Source: Desulfofarcimen acetoxidans DSM 771 (GTDB lineage Bacteria; Bacillota; Desulfotomaculia; Desulfotomaculales; Desulfofarciminaceae). From it: a DNA stretch of 64,000 nt. Position 1 is the first letter of the stretch. Every line of letters starts with the position of its first letter. A model generated the notes under the pieces. It was not told the DNA's origin and did no database searches. It saw only the letters and a program-made list of their open reading frames with translations. Made by a program: the position numbers and the translations under genes. Shown here in pieces: positions 23,725-31,637 of the stretch. The stretch covers positions 186,001 through 250,000 of the forward strand of contig NC_013216.1 in the NCBI RefSeq assembly GCF_000024205.1, given 5' to 3'.

Positions 23725-24555
23725 GTGAGTAAAGCAGACGATGTTTTTATCGGAATGTGCAAGGAGATCCTTGATAAAGGAATTTCTTCTGAGGGTGAGG
23801 AGGTAAGAGCTAAGTGGACTGACGGTATGCCGGCCCATACTATTAAGAGGTTCGCCGTTGTTAACAGGTATAATCTTTCAGAAGAGTTTCCCATCCTGAC
23901 ACTAAGGCCAACCAACCTGAAAGCTGCAATTGATGAGCTGCTCTGGATATGGCAAAAGAAATCGAACAACATTAATGATCTTAATAGCAGTATTTGGGAT
24001 AGCTGGGCTAACGATGAGGGTTCAATTGGAAAAGCTTACGGGTATCAACTGGGTATTAAACATAAGTACCGTGAAGGTGAATTTGATCAAGTTGACAGAA
24101 TTTTGTATGATTTAAGGCATACCCCGTATAGCAGAAGGATTATTGCTAACATGTACAACCACAGTGACCTGCATGAGATGAACTTATATCCTTGCGCTTA
24201 TAGTATGACTTTTAATGTTACCGGTCGAAAACTAAATGCAATACTAAATCAACGATCTCAGGATGTTTTGGTTGCAAATAACTGGAATGTGGCTCAATAT
24301 GCCATTCTTATACATATGTTTGCGCAAGTAAGCAGCTTTGAAGCCGGTGAATTCGTGCATGTTATTGCTGATGCGCATATATATGACAGACATATACCGA
24401 TAATAAAGGAACTTATCCAGAGAACTTCCTATCCGGCGCCCAGGTTATTAATTAATCCGGATAAAAAACACTTCTACGACTTTACAGTTGATGATTTTCT
24501 TTTAGAGGGTTATCAGACTAATGAACAGATAAGAAATATCCCTGTCGCTGTTTGA
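23725..24555 (+). CDS. thyA: Thymidylate synthase ThyA
   Basis: 276 residues from GTG 23725 after GTGAGGTAAG. It has the folate-dependent ThyA fold: the nucleophile Cys in NLYPCAYSMTFNV, the RSQDVLVANNWNVAQYA segment (phosphate-binding R, then the dUMP-binding D and N), and HIYDRHI near the end. It methylates dUMP to dTMP using methylene-tetrahydrofolate. The sequence around the nucleophile (YPCAYSM rather than PPCHxxxQ) is the divergent form seen in some Clostridia. It is isolated between mobile remnants, so it may have been acquired with them; whether the genome also has ThyX or another ThyA cannot be told here. A terminator hairpin follows. Confidence 0.9.
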   Translation: MSKADDVFIGMCKEILDKGISSEGEEVRAKWTDGMPAHTIKRFAVVNRYNLSEEFPILTLRPTNLKAAIDELLWIWQKKSNNINDLNSSIWDSWANDEGSIGKAYGYQLGIKHKYREGEFDQVDRILYDLRHTPYSRRIIANMYNHSDLHEMNLYPCAYSMTFNVTGRKLNAILNQRSQDVLVANNWNVAQYAILIHMFAQVSSFEAGEFVHVIADAHIYDRHIPIIKELIQRTSYPAPRLLINPDKKHFYDFTVDDFLLEGYQTNEQIRNIPVAV

Positions 24556-24590
24556 TGAAATAGTGAGTAATAGCAAATATTAATCATTTC

Positions 24591-24626
24591 AACACCTTTT
24601 GCATATGGTTATGCAGGAGGTGTTTT
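24591..24626 (+). terminator. Hairpin after thyA that also contains the next gene's ribosome binding site
   Basis: AACACCT (24591-24597) pairs with AGGTGTT (24618-24624), and GCATA with TATGC inside (24601-24605, 24610-24614); TTTT follows. It looks like a rho-independent terminator, but the 3' arm includes the AGGAGGTG (24615-24622) that serves the small gene at 24630. Confidence 0.65.
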
Positions 24627-24629
24627 ATT

Positions 24630-24809
24630 ATGCAGAAAGATATCCCGATAACAGTAAAATTAGACAATCATTTTCATATTTTACTCTTCACAGGAGATAA
24701 AAAAATCAGTGACATGCTCGTTTTTTTAATGTATCGAAAGTTAAAGCAATTAACAAGTCAAGAAGTTGAGGAAAAGGCCAGGCAGTTAAATCAAAAGACC
24801 GGTGGTTAG
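24630..24809 (+). CDS. Small hypothetical protein upstream of serine recombinase
   Basis: 59 residues, MQKDIPITVKLDNHFHILLF..., charged C-terminal helix ending QLNQKTGG. I do not recognise the family. It is supported by a strong AGGAGG seven to nine bases before the ATG and by its place 39 bases before the recombinase gene, suggesting co-transcription; small proteins of this kind upstream of large serine recombinases are sometimes accessory or directionality factors, but nothing in the sequence proves that. The ribosome binding site is in the 3' arm of a hairpin, so translation may be limited by folding. Confidence 0.55.
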   Translation: MQKDIPITVKLDNHFHILLFTGDKKISDMLVFLMYRKLKQLTSQEVEEKARQLNQKTGG

Positions 24810-24848
24810 ATTTAAAACCGCGCTCCAACAGAACTATGGAGGTGAAAT

Positions 24849-26462
24849 ATGTCTAAACATATAGCCTTATATGCTCGTCTCAGTGTTAATGAAAACGGCG
24901 AGAGGGATGAAAGCTTGGAAACCCAGTGTGATCTTTTGAAAAGTTATGTGCAGGAAAACATTCCGGGTACTTTTCAATATTACATAGATAATGATATTTC
25001 GGGTACCTATTTCGATCGGCCGGGCTTAATCCAGATGGTCGACAATATAAACAATAACCTCGTAGATACTGTTTTGGTCAAAGATCTTTCCAGGCTGGGC
25101 CGCAACAACGGGGAGACTCTCAGCTTTCTCGATTTCCTGAAAGAAAGGAATATACGTCTCATAGCCTTGACCGATAATTACGACAGTTTTCGTGATGATG
25201 ATGAGATTATCGGCATCAAAACCTGGGTCAACGAACATTATGCCAGGGATATTTCCAAAAAGGTACGCTATAACCTGAAAAAAAAGATGCAGAACGGCGA
25301 GTATTTAGGGCGGCCGCCCTTCGGTTATTTAAAGTCTTCTTTGGAAAAAAACAAGCTGGTAGTGAATGAGCAATACCGTGAGCTGATCCCTAAAATATTC
25401 GAGTTGTATATAGAGGGCCTGGGTTACCGGGCTTTGGCCGAGTATGTGCAAAAGTTAGGCATTCCCACCCCGGGTCAGGATAAAAATTATGCTAATATAA
25501 CCGGAAAGTCCCGCTGGAGTGAGCAGAACATCCGGCGCATTATCAGTAATCTTGTTTACTGCGGTATCAGTGTGCAGGGAGTGAGTGAGAAAATCTCATT
25601 TAAATCCCGAAAAACCAGGCGCTTAGACAGCAGCAGGTGGGTGGTGGTACCTGATGCGCATGAACCTTTGGTTAGCCGTGAAATCTTTGATTTAGCTAAC
25701 CAAATAAGAAAAAAACGCCATCTTTCAGGAGAAGGCCGCAAGAAAACAAAGACAACTTGCTTACACCTGTTCAGCGGTTTTTTAATATGTGGCGGTTGTG
25801 GCTCTCCCCACATCTTTCGAAAAAAGACCAACCGCCCCTCGGGATATATCTGCGGACTGTACAATAGATACGGAAGAACGGCCTGTACCTCGCACCATAT
25901 TAGAGAAGAAGATTTGCGTGGCCTTATCCTTCAAGATATCCTAAGAGTCAGCAAGGGGGTAGACTTCCATCATAAGCTTAAGGAAGAATACCGCAAGGAT
26001 TTTTCGGTTAAGGGTTCCATTGAGGAGCTAAATACACTCTCTAACCGCCTGGAAAAATGCCGGAGACAGCAAAAAACTGCCTATCTTGACAGGCTAAGAG
26101 GCATAATTTCAGAAGATTTGTTTCTATCCGCTAACAGCTTGTTGGATAAAGAGAAAGATCTTTTAGCCGGCAAAATTGAGCGCCTGAAAACACTTTCAAT
26201 GCAGAATGAAGAGAGCGCCAGTGCTTACGAATTGATAATTGAAAGCTTGAAATCAGATAACCTGACAAAAAATGATATAGATCGCTCATTCTTAGAACGT
26301 TTCGTAAAGAAGATAATTGTTTTTGAGCGGGATGAGAAGGTAAACCGGAATGTTAGAGATAAGTACGGGTTAGACAGGTTTTGGAGTGAAGACGAACTGA
26401 AGACTCTGACCCGATCATTTAAAAATACACTGATAATTTATGAGCTTTCTTTAGCTGATTGA
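24849..26462 (+). CDS. Large serine recombinase (TnpX/CcrB/phage-integrase type)
   Basis: 537 residues, ATG with GGAGG upstream. Residues 3-150 are the resolvase catalytic domain with the nucleophile S12 in YARLS and the arginines of VKDLSRLGRN; residues about 165-270 the recombinase domain (NGEYLGRPPFGY, GYRALAEYVQKLGIPTP, WSEQNIRRIISNLVYCG); a zinc ribbon (CGGCG...YICGLY...ACTSHHI) near 310-355; then a coiled coil (about 385-450) used in synapsis. Such enzymes integrate and excise mobile elements without host factors. The stop codon lies exactly at the start of the truncated trypsin-like gene, as expected when the recombinase gene sits at the end of an inserted element. No phage or conjugation genes accompany it. 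Confidence 0.92.
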   Translation: MSKHIALYARLSVNENGERDESLETQCDLLKSYVQENIPGTFQYYIDNDISGTYFDRPGLIQMVDNINNNLVDTVLVKDLSRLGRNNGETLSFLDFLKERNIRLIALTDNYDSFRDDDEIIGIKTWVNEHYARDISKKVRYNLKKKMQNGEYLGRPPFGYLKSSLEKNKLVVNEQYRELIPKIFELYIEGLGYRALAEYVQKLGIPTPGQDKNYANITGKSRWSEQNIRRIISNLVYCGISVQGVSEKISFKSRKTRRLDSSRWVVVPDAHEPLVSREIFDLANQIRKKRHLSGEGRKKTKTTCLHLFSGFLICGGCGSPHIFRKKTNRPSGYICGLYNRYGRTACTSHHIREEDLRGLILQDILRVSKGVDFHHKLKEEYRKDFSVKGSIEELNTLSNRLEKCRRQQKTAYLDRLRGIISEDLFLSANSLLDKEKDLLAGKIERLKTLSMQNEESASAYELIIESLKSDNLTKNDIDRSFLERFVKKIIVFERDEKVNRNVRDKYGLDRFWSEDELKTLTRSFKNTLIIYELSLAD

Positions 26463-27058
26463 ATTTGTTCAATGTGTTGTACCAGCCCGGCCCTTATGAC
26501 GGAGGAACCATGTCTGATCGAATCGGGGTGCTGCATCGTTTTATTCCCTTGGTTAGAGGTGAAGAAATATCCGATTGCCAGGTGGCGCAAAATATGGCCA
26601 GAAGCCTCAATCGCCTGATGCAAATTTTTAAACCAAATTATGGGGTACGCTTGTATAAAAGGCAAAGCACAGAAAATGTGGTTGATTGTGCTCTTTGCAA
26701 ACCGGATAACCCTGAATTTATTTCACCGGAAATATATGAGATAGGTAAAATAACCGGCTTGGAGCAGGTAAGTCCCGGCATCTCGGTGGAGAAAAGCGGC
26801 AGAACCAGTGGATTAACCAGCGGCAGGGTAAGTGCTGTAGGAGTAACATTACAGGTGCAAATATCTGAGACAGAAATCGGCTGGTTTTCTGAGCAGGTAG
26901 TCTGTGATATGAACTCGCAGCCAGGTGACAGCGGTTCTCTGATTGTAAATAACAATAAAAAGGCTGTTGGGTTGCTTTTTGCCGGTTCGGATAAGTTCAC
27001 AATTTTTAGCCCAATAGAAAATGTGTGCAAAAATTTAGGTGTTGAACTTGTTTACTAA
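26459..27058 (+). pseudogene. Trypsin-like serine protease-like protein, N-terminal half missing
   Basis: The open frame begins directly at the recombinase stop with a TTG and has no normal start. It reads VLYQPGPYDGGTMSDRIGVLHRFIPLV and later QPGDSGSLIV. In the intact family (trypsin-like, Nal1-like proteins of spore-formers, from general knowledge about 300-350 residues) the segment 'LQPGPYDGG..D.IG.L.RFIPL' is in the middle, after the catalytic His and Asp. So about half of the protein is missing, and the break is exactly at the recombinase gene. The catalytic-Ser motif GDSGS remains. An internal ATG at 26510 with GGAGGA (26501-26506) could still make a 182-residue product. Excision of the element might restore the gene if the other half is elsewhere. 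Confidence 0.75.
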
Positions 27059-27081
27059 AAATAGAATGAAGGGGGTAACCA

Positions 27082-27474
27082 GTGGCTAACTCAGAAACGC
27101 TGCAAGAGGTGGCTCTGGTCTTATTGGGAACCGGTATACCTGCTATTGGCCCCAAGCTGCAAAATAAAAAGGATGCGGAGGATGTTGTACGGAGCTATGT
27201 GCTGGCAATCCATAACCTGATAATGAAAGCCGGGGAGTCGCCCTATAAAGTTCTTTTTCAAAAACAGGAAGATGGCCGTTATTCCGTACTCATGGACGGA
27301 TCCGGCGCTTCCGTAAAAATATTAACCAATCTGGATGAGTTAATGCTGCGGAGATTTCGCCATGCCTTTCAAAAAAATATGTTTATCTTAACCAGTTTTT
27401 GTGAAGAGGCTAACGGTTGTTTGGAATGTTTGGCTTTAACAGAAGGATTAGGTGCGGTCTTATACGCGCCTTAA
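27082..27474 (+). CDS. Conserved-looking hypothetical protein, 130 residues
   Basis: GTG start after AAGGGGGTAACC. The protein is mixed alpha/beta: a hydrophobic N-terminal part (EVALVLLGTGIPAIGPKLQNKKDAEDVVRSYV), a central strand-rich part (SPYKVLFQKQEDGRYSVLMDGSGASVKIL) and a C-terminal helix with three cysteines (C111 region, CEEANGCLEC). No signal peptide. I do not recognise a family. It is the first complete gene after the recombinase junction and precedes the spore-protein gene, with which it is probably not co-transcribed because of the 86-base gap with a possible promoter. Confidence 0.6.
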   Translation: MANSETLQEVALVLLGTGIPAIGPKLQNKKDAEDVVRSYVLAIHNLIMKAGESPYKVLFQKQEDGRYSVLMDGSGASVKILTNLDELMLRRFRHAFQKNMFILTSFCEEANGCLECLALTEGLGAVLYAP

Positions 27475-27501
27475 ATACCCAAATAATCTATTTGTTTTTG
27501 C

Positions 27502-27528
27502 ACACTTGATAAAACCACTCATATATTA
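27502..27528 (+). promoter_or_regulatory. Possible sporulation (sigma-K/sigma-E type) promoter
   Basis: CATATATTA (27520-27528) fits the sigma-K -10 consensus CATAnnnTA, with ACAC at 27502-27505 as a possible -35 about 15 bases upstream. It lies 33 bases before the start of the SPOCS/LysM gene, which is a likely spore protein. Short motifs, so only suggestive. Confidence 0.35.
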
Positions 27529-27560
27529 TTATGAAGACTGTCGAAAGGAGGTAAAGCTTT

Positions 27561-29171
27561 ATGTCTAAGAAGAGCGGAGCTATGCGCAATTATATGGATT
27601 GTAATTATGAAACAGAGTATTTAAAAATCAATATGATTATAGCTGAGGATACAAAACAGACTATAGTAAAAGGAAAAGTGAGTGTTCCTGATCCTAAGCC
27701 TGATGTTGAACAAATACTTTCTGTAGAAAAGTCAGCGAGAGTGAGAAGAATAGAAGTGCTGCCGGATAAAGTTGTAGTGCATGGTTCTTTAAATTTGCAG
27801 ATAGTTTATGTTGCTCGGAAACCCGATCAGTCTGTGCATTCCATGCACCATATGCTTACTTTTACAACTTTTATAGATCTGCCGGGTGTCGAACCGGATA
27901 TGGATGTTGATGTCAAGCTGGAGGTAGAGGATGTCAATGTAAAACAAAGACATGATTGTAATTGTGACAGAGATTTTGATGTTGTAGCAGTAATTAAAGT
28001 TGACGCCAAAGCTACCCAGCCTGAAGAACTCAATGTAGTAGTAAAGGTACATGATAACAATGCTATAATTGAATCAGAAAGATTAAAGGTAGATCATTTA
28101 ATCGGCAATGCAAGAAAACAGATTATGGTTGATGAGGTATTTCGAATTCCTGATCCCAAGCCCGATATAGAGCAAATTATAAATGTGGATGCCGAGGTAA
28201 CTATCACACATAAAAAAATTATTAGAAACAAGGTAATGTTTGACGGGGAAGTTCATTTGCAGGTATTGTATGTAGCCAGAAAACCTGATCAACCGGTGCA
28301 TGAACTGCATAAAGTCATTAAATTCAGTGATTTTGTAGAAGTACCCGGTGCCGGTAAACACATGAAGGTTGAAATTAAAACGACTGTGGAAAGCGTAAAT
28401 GTTGATCCTGTCAAGGGAAATCCCAGGCGGCTCGATGCCGGAATAGTGTTGGAAGTAAAGGTAAATGTTACCGATCCTAGAACGGTTTATGTGGTAACTG
28501 ATGTAAAAGACAGTAATTGTAAGGCAACTAAATATAATTTAAGAGTTGATCAATTAGTTGGTGAAGCAAGTACCCAGGTGGTTGTAGAAAGCACCTCAGC
28601 ACCTCCGGATCCCAAACCGTGCGCGGAGAAAATTTTGGAATGCCGCGTCGAGCATATCGACATAGAAAAAGTGGAAGTTCTTTCTGATAAAGTTGTTATA
28701 CGGGGTACCCTGGAAGTTAAGGTTATTTATGTAGCGATGAAACCTAATCAGTCTGTTCATGCCATGCACAAGAAGATGAGTTTCAGAACCTTTGTAGAGG
28801 TGCCTGGTGCCAGAAAAGATATGGATGTCTCTGTAATGCCTATGGTAGAGTTCGTTAAGGCTGAAACCAGAGGCCCGAAAGTATATTGTGAAGCCGTAAT
28901 AAAGATCTTAGTAAGAGTAACAGAAAGCATGGACCAATCAGTAGTCATTGCCTTAGATATGAGCGAAGAACCGGAAGAAGAGCCGGAAAGCCCCGTCTGT
29001 AAACCAGGTGATATGATTTCTTATACTATCAAGTCCGGCGATACCTTTTATAAGCTGGCTATGCAGTATGATATCCCCTTGCAAGACTTATTGGACGCAA
29101 ATCCCAACGTAAACCCAAATAATTTGCGGGTAGGTCAGGTTATAAATATTCCCTGTGTTGCTAAAGGTTAG
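27561..29171 (+). CDS. SPOCS (DUF3794) x3 plus LysM spore-associated protein
   Basis: 536 residues, AAAGGAGG seven to nine bases before the ATG. Three tandem SPOCS/DUF3794 repeats of about 153 residues each begin with VPDPKPDVEQIL (near 42), IPDPKPDIEQII (near 196) and PPDPKPCAEKIL (near 350); each contains the pattern 'hGxhxhxVxYVAxKPxQxVHxxH'. A LysM domain (about 488-532, YTIKSGDTFYKLAMQYDIP...NLRVGQVINIP) ends the protein. SPOCS-LysM proteins are linked to the spore envelope in Bacilli and Clostridia; LysM would bind cortex or cell-wall peptidoglycan. No signal peptide, as expected for a protein made in the mother cell. Most relatives have one or two complete SPOCS units before LysM, so three is a long version. 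Confidence 0.88.
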   Translation: MSKKSGAMRNYMDCNYETEYLKINMIIAEDTKQTIVKGKVSVPDPKPDVEQILSVEKSARVRRIEVLPDKVVVHGSLNLQIVYVARKPDQSVHSMHHMLTFTTFIDLPGVEPDMDVDVKLEVEDVNVKQRHDCNCDRDFDVVAVIKVDAKATQPEELNVVVKVHDNNAIIESERLKVDHLIGNARKQIMVDEVFRIPDPKPDIEQIINVDAEVTITHKKIIRNKVMFDGEVHLQVLYVARKPDQPVHELHKVIKFSDFVEVPGAGKHMKVEIKTTVESVNVDPVKGNPRRLDAGIVLEVKVNVTDPRTVYVVTDVKDSNCKATKYNLRVDQLVGEASTQVVVESTSAPPDPKPCAEKILECRVEHIDIEKVEVLSDKVVIRGTLEVKVIYVAMKPNQSVHAMHKKMSFRTFVEVPGARKDMDVSVMPMVEFVKAETRGPKVYCEAVIKILVRVTESMDQSVVIALDMSEEPEEEPESPVCKPGDMISYTIKSGDTFYKLAMQYDIPLQDLLDANPNVNPNNLRVGQVINIPCVAKG

Positions 29172-29176
29172 TTCGA

Positions 29177-29330
29177 TTTAAAGCGACTTTCGAGAAGCCA
29201 AAGGCACTCGTACTCGAAGGAAATTATGCGGTATTAACTCAGCTTGTGCCATATGGAATTGCACTGCATAAGACAATAACTTGTTCACAGAGCTATAATA
29301 AGCATAATTTCCTGGAGTGCAAGAAAGTCG
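29177..29330. repeat. Dispersed palindromic repeat, copy A (tandem with B)
   Basis: 154 bases, almost identical to the next 154 (differences at about seven positions). It starts TTTAAAGCGACTTT, contains AGGCACTCGTACTC, then terminal inverted repeats GGAAATTATGC and GCATAATTTCC around 70 bases of unique core, and ends TGGAGTGCAAGAAAGTCG. No coding potential. Shorter relatives are at 41178, 42648 and 59455. Confidence 0.88.
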
Positions 29331-29486
29331 TTTAAAGCGACTTTTCGAGCAGCCACAGGCACTCGTACTCTAAGGAAATTATGCGGTATTAACTCAGCTT
29401 GTGCCATATGGAATTGCACTGCATAAGACAATAACTTGTCCACAGAGCTATAATAAGCATAATTTCCTGGAGTGCAAAAAAAAGCT
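29331..29486. repeat. Dispersed palindromic repeat, copy B (tandem with A)
   Basis: Second unit of the tandem. The junction GCAAGAAAGTCG/TTTAAAGCGACTTTTCG is itself a hairpin. Core differs from copy A by TGTCCACAG for TGTTCACAG. The last bases run into a terminator. Confidence 0.88.
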
Positions 29487-29506
29487 GTTAAAGGCAGCTT
29501 TTTTTT
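29476..29506 (+). terminator. Terminator after the tandem repeats
   Basis: A-run plus GCTG (29476-29486) pairs with CAGC plus T-run (from 29495); loop TTAAAGG. It probably ends the SPOCS/LysM transcript, so the repeats would be its 3' untranslated region. Confidence 0.85.
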
Positions 29507-29586
29507 GTCAAACTTTCGGATAAGGGAGCATATATTTAGAGTGTACCCTTACCCCATCAGCTTTAAATCAGGGGAGGTGAAATTAA

Positions 29587-30327
29587 TTGTTGTCCGGTCA
29601 AGACCAGTTGTATGATATGCATAAAACTCTTAGCCGGTTGCTGGATGTACAAAGTAAACAGGGTTCGGATCAAAATTCATTAGTAATGTTGAGTCTGGTA
29701 AATCTTATGGGTATTATTGATATTTTGAACAAGAGAGTTCAAGCCTCGCCGGCGGCGGGAGTTTCCGGCAATTTGCCTCTGGATCTGTCCTCACTGCAGA
29801 CCATGCTTGGCCCGCTTTTAAATATATTTGCCAAACAGGGTCAGGGTGACTGTAAGACACAGCCGGTTGAGCGCAACATTAGCCCGAATACTGATCAGGG
29901 TTGTGTCAAAAATAATGCTTCCATGAAAAACTCCGTTCTTGAAAGTGCTAATGACCAGTCTAATAAATCTGCCAATCAGGATATTAAACCCAGAGTCGTT
30001 AATCCTTTAGGCGGTTTGTTAAATTTACTGGGGGGGGGTGGCAGTCAACCTAATTTAGTGCCTCTTCTGGCACTATTGGGGTTATGCGGTGGGGCAAACC
30101 AGCCTGTTTTAACATCACTGTTATCCTTACTGAACAACCAGTCAAATCAAAAAGCTGATATAGGTGCATTAGTGAGTCTAATCAGTGGATTAGCGGGCTC
30201 CCACCAGGCTGCGGCTCAGAATAAGGTTACCGCTAATAAAGCTGAGAGCCCCTCAGCGGGAGAGGCTCGGGGAGAGGAAAGCTGTCGGGAAGAAAAAAAT
30301 AAAATTATAGTTAAAAAAGGTATCTAA
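29587..30327 (+). CDS. Unknown Gly/Leu/Asn-rich protein with GSDQ...DIL motif (paralogue of 30700 gene)
   Basis: 246 residues starting at TTG 29587 after GGGGAGGTGA. The N-terminal 60 residues contain a predicted helix pair ending GSDQNSLVMLSLVNLMGIIDI, closely similar to the N-terminus of the protein at 30700. The middle is low complexity (Asn/Gln/Lys rich), then Gly/Leu repeats: NPLGGLLNLLGGGGSQPN, LLALLGLCGGANQP, LTSLLSLLNNQ, LVSLISGLAG. It has no signal peptide or clear membrane helix. I do not recognise the family; the composition and the neighbouring spore protein suggest a spore-coat or inclusion protein, but this is a guess. Confidence 0.65.
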   Translation: MLSGQDQLYDMHKTLSRLLDVQSKQGSDQNSLVMLSLVNLMGIIDILNKRVQASPAAGVSGNLPLDLSSLQTMLGPLLNIFAKQGQGDCKTQPVERNISPNTDQGCVKNNASMKNSVLESANDQSNKSANQDIKPRVVNPLGGLLNLLGGGGSQPNLVPLLALLGLCGGANQPVLTSLLSLLNNQSNQKADIGALVSLISGLAGSHQAAAQNKVTANKAESPSAGEARGEESCREEKNKIIVKKGI

Positions 30328-30356
30328 ATTTAAAAATAATTAAAGGAGGTATTGGA

Positions 30357-30659
30357 TTGCTGGAGAATTTGAGCGGAGTAATAGGTGATATACAAAAAGT
30401 CCAGGAAAAACTGAAACAGATGACTGTAGAAGCAGGCACGGAAAAAGGTACTGTCCGGGTTGTATTAAACGGAAATCAGGAAATTATGGAGTTTTATCTG
30501 GACCGGGATTACCTGCGCAAGACCCCGGCTGAGGAAATCCAAAATATTATAGCCGATGTTTTTGGCAGGGCAATAAAGGAATCTAAGCAAATGGTTAAAG
30601 ATGAGGCATTGAAAATCTCGAACAATCTGGGTTTGCCTAATATTCCCGGATTAACTTAG
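30357..30659 (+). CDS. YbaB/EbfC-family-like protein
   Basis: 100 residues, TTG start after AAAGGAGG. The layout fits the YbaB/EbfC nucleoid-associated family: N-terminal helix (LSGVIGDIQKVQEKLKQMTVEAG), three strands (KGTVRVVLNGNQEIMEFYLDRDYL) and a C-terminal helix (AEEIQNIIADVFGRAIKESKQMVKDEALKI). The true YbaB gene normally lies between dnaX and recR; this one is instead embedded between two paralogous unknown proteins, so it is likely a specialised paralogue. Its spacing (29 and 40 bases) indicates one operon with both. Confidence 0.7.
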   Translation: MLENLSGVIGDIQKVQEKLKQMTVEAGTEKGTVRVVLNGNQEIMEFYLDRDYLRKTPAEEIQNIIADVFGRAIKESKQMVKDEALKISNNLGLPNIPGLT

Positions 30660-30699
30660 TATTCCGCTTGCCAAAGCGAGAGTGAGGTGAGAGAGTACT

Positions 30700-31200
30700 G
30701 TGGATGCTCATAACTTTCCTAAAAATGAGGGAGTCAAAGAAACCCTGACTTTTTTGATGGATAAGCAAGCGCTGCCGGGCAGTGATCAAGAAGCCAACCT
30801 GCTTTTAATCTGCTTGGTCAGCCTGCTGTCAATTGTAGATATTTTGCAAAAACAAATGATTAATGAGATTGCATCTGCTGCAGTTTCTTCACAACCCGGA
30901 TCCGGTTTTAGCAATAGAAGCGGAAAAGGCGAACGTGTCAGTGTTGCTGAGTTAAAAACGGAAAGAAAAGCGGAAAGTAAAAATAAAGCCGTCAGTGAGC
31001 AGGAATATAAAAGAACTGCCGCAAGTGATCATTTTGTTAAGGAGCAGGTTTCTCAGGAGCAAACTCCTGGTGACGGCAATAGTAGTGTTAATGATAAAAT
31101 AGTTAATAAGGTGAAAAATAAAACAGGCGACACAACCTCCAAGATTATTAAGTGGGACTCCATGCTTAAAAAGAAAGTAAAAGAGCCGTTGTCTGTATAA
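30700..31200 (+). CDS. Unknown protein with GSDQ...DIL motif (paralogue of 29587 gene)
   Basis: 166 residues from a GTG start. The N-terminal part, LPGSDQEANLLLICLVSLLSIVDI, matches the corresponding part of the gene at 29587 (both place GSDQ before a hydrophobic helix ending I-DIL-K). The rest is charged and low complexity, ending in the lysine-rich KKKVKEPLSV. It lacks the Gly/Leu repeats of its paralogue. The two flank the YbaB-like gene in one apparent operon. Family not recognised; the shared helix may be a binding or dimerisation module. A terminator overlaps the stop codon. Confidence 0.6.
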   Translation: MDAHNFPKNEGVKETLTFLMDKQALPGSDQEANLLLICLVSLLSIVDILQKQMINEIASAAVSSQPGSGFSNRSGKGERVSVAELKTERKAESKNKAVSEQEYKRTAASDHFVKEQVSQEQTPGDGNSSVNDKIVNKVKNKTGDTTSKIIKWDSMLKKKVKEPLSV

Positions 31201-31209
31201 CGGCTCTTT
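31180..31209. terminator. Bidirectional terminator between unknown gene and MCP remnant
   Basis: AAAGAGCCGTT (31180-31190) pairs with AACGGCTCTTT (31199-31209), loop of eight bases containing the stop codon of the upstream gene. Confidence 0.82.
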
Positions 31210-31220
31210 ACTCCAGAATT

Positions 31221-31637
31221 TTATTGCATTTTAAACTGGCCGGACATAGTTAAAAGCTCATTGGCTACCAGGTTCAAATCTTCCGCTGATGAACTTACTT
31301 CCTGCATGGAGGCAGTTTGCTGTTGTGTAGCAGCGGCAACGTTTTGCACGCCTATGGTCATCTGCTCTGCAGCGGCTGCTACCTGGAGTACTTGTTGCGT
31401 AAGTTTTTCAATATGCTCAATGATATCGATAAACTGAGTACCGGCTTCGTTCACTGTTTTGGTTCCTGAGCTGACATTATCCGAACTGAGCAGCATGATA
31501 TTTTCCGCTTTATTAGAGGAATTTTGCACTTCTTCAATAATAGTTTTGATATCCCGGGCAGCTTTTGCCGCTTCCTGGGTATCGGTGTTTACATGATCCA
31601 CGTTTGAGGCTATCTCATTCGTGGTTGCTGCTGTTTA
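31221..31637 (-). pseudogene. Methyl-accepting chemotaxis protein remnant
   Basis: The readable residues belong to the cytoplasmic coiled coil of a chemoreceptor (TNEIASNVDHVNTDTQEAAK, DIKTIIEEVQNSSNKA, AAEQMTIGVQNVAAATQQQ). The frame is closed by a TAA just upstream at about 31638, so all periplasmic, membrane and HAMP parts are gone. The hairpin tip that binds CheA/CheW (normally '..[21 protein letters not shown]..') is also missing between DTQEAAKAA and RDIKTII, which points to an internal deletion. If translated from the GTG/ATG near 31601 it would be a 126-residue coiled coil without signalling tip. Confidence 0.75.

Noticed and set aside
24630-27058. Prophage or conjugative element around the serine recombinase
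   Set aside because: No structural, replication or transfer genes are present; only the recombinase and one small gene can be supported.
27539-27545. Consensus 0A box TGTCGAA before the SPOCS/LysM gene
   Set aside because: It overlaps the ribosome binding site AAAGGAGG and has no promoter at the right distance; likely a chance match.
29177-29486. Possible CRISPR array from tandem near-identical units
   Set aside because: Only two units of about 154 bases, with no short spacers; the unit is a palindromic dispersed repeat and no cas gene is near.
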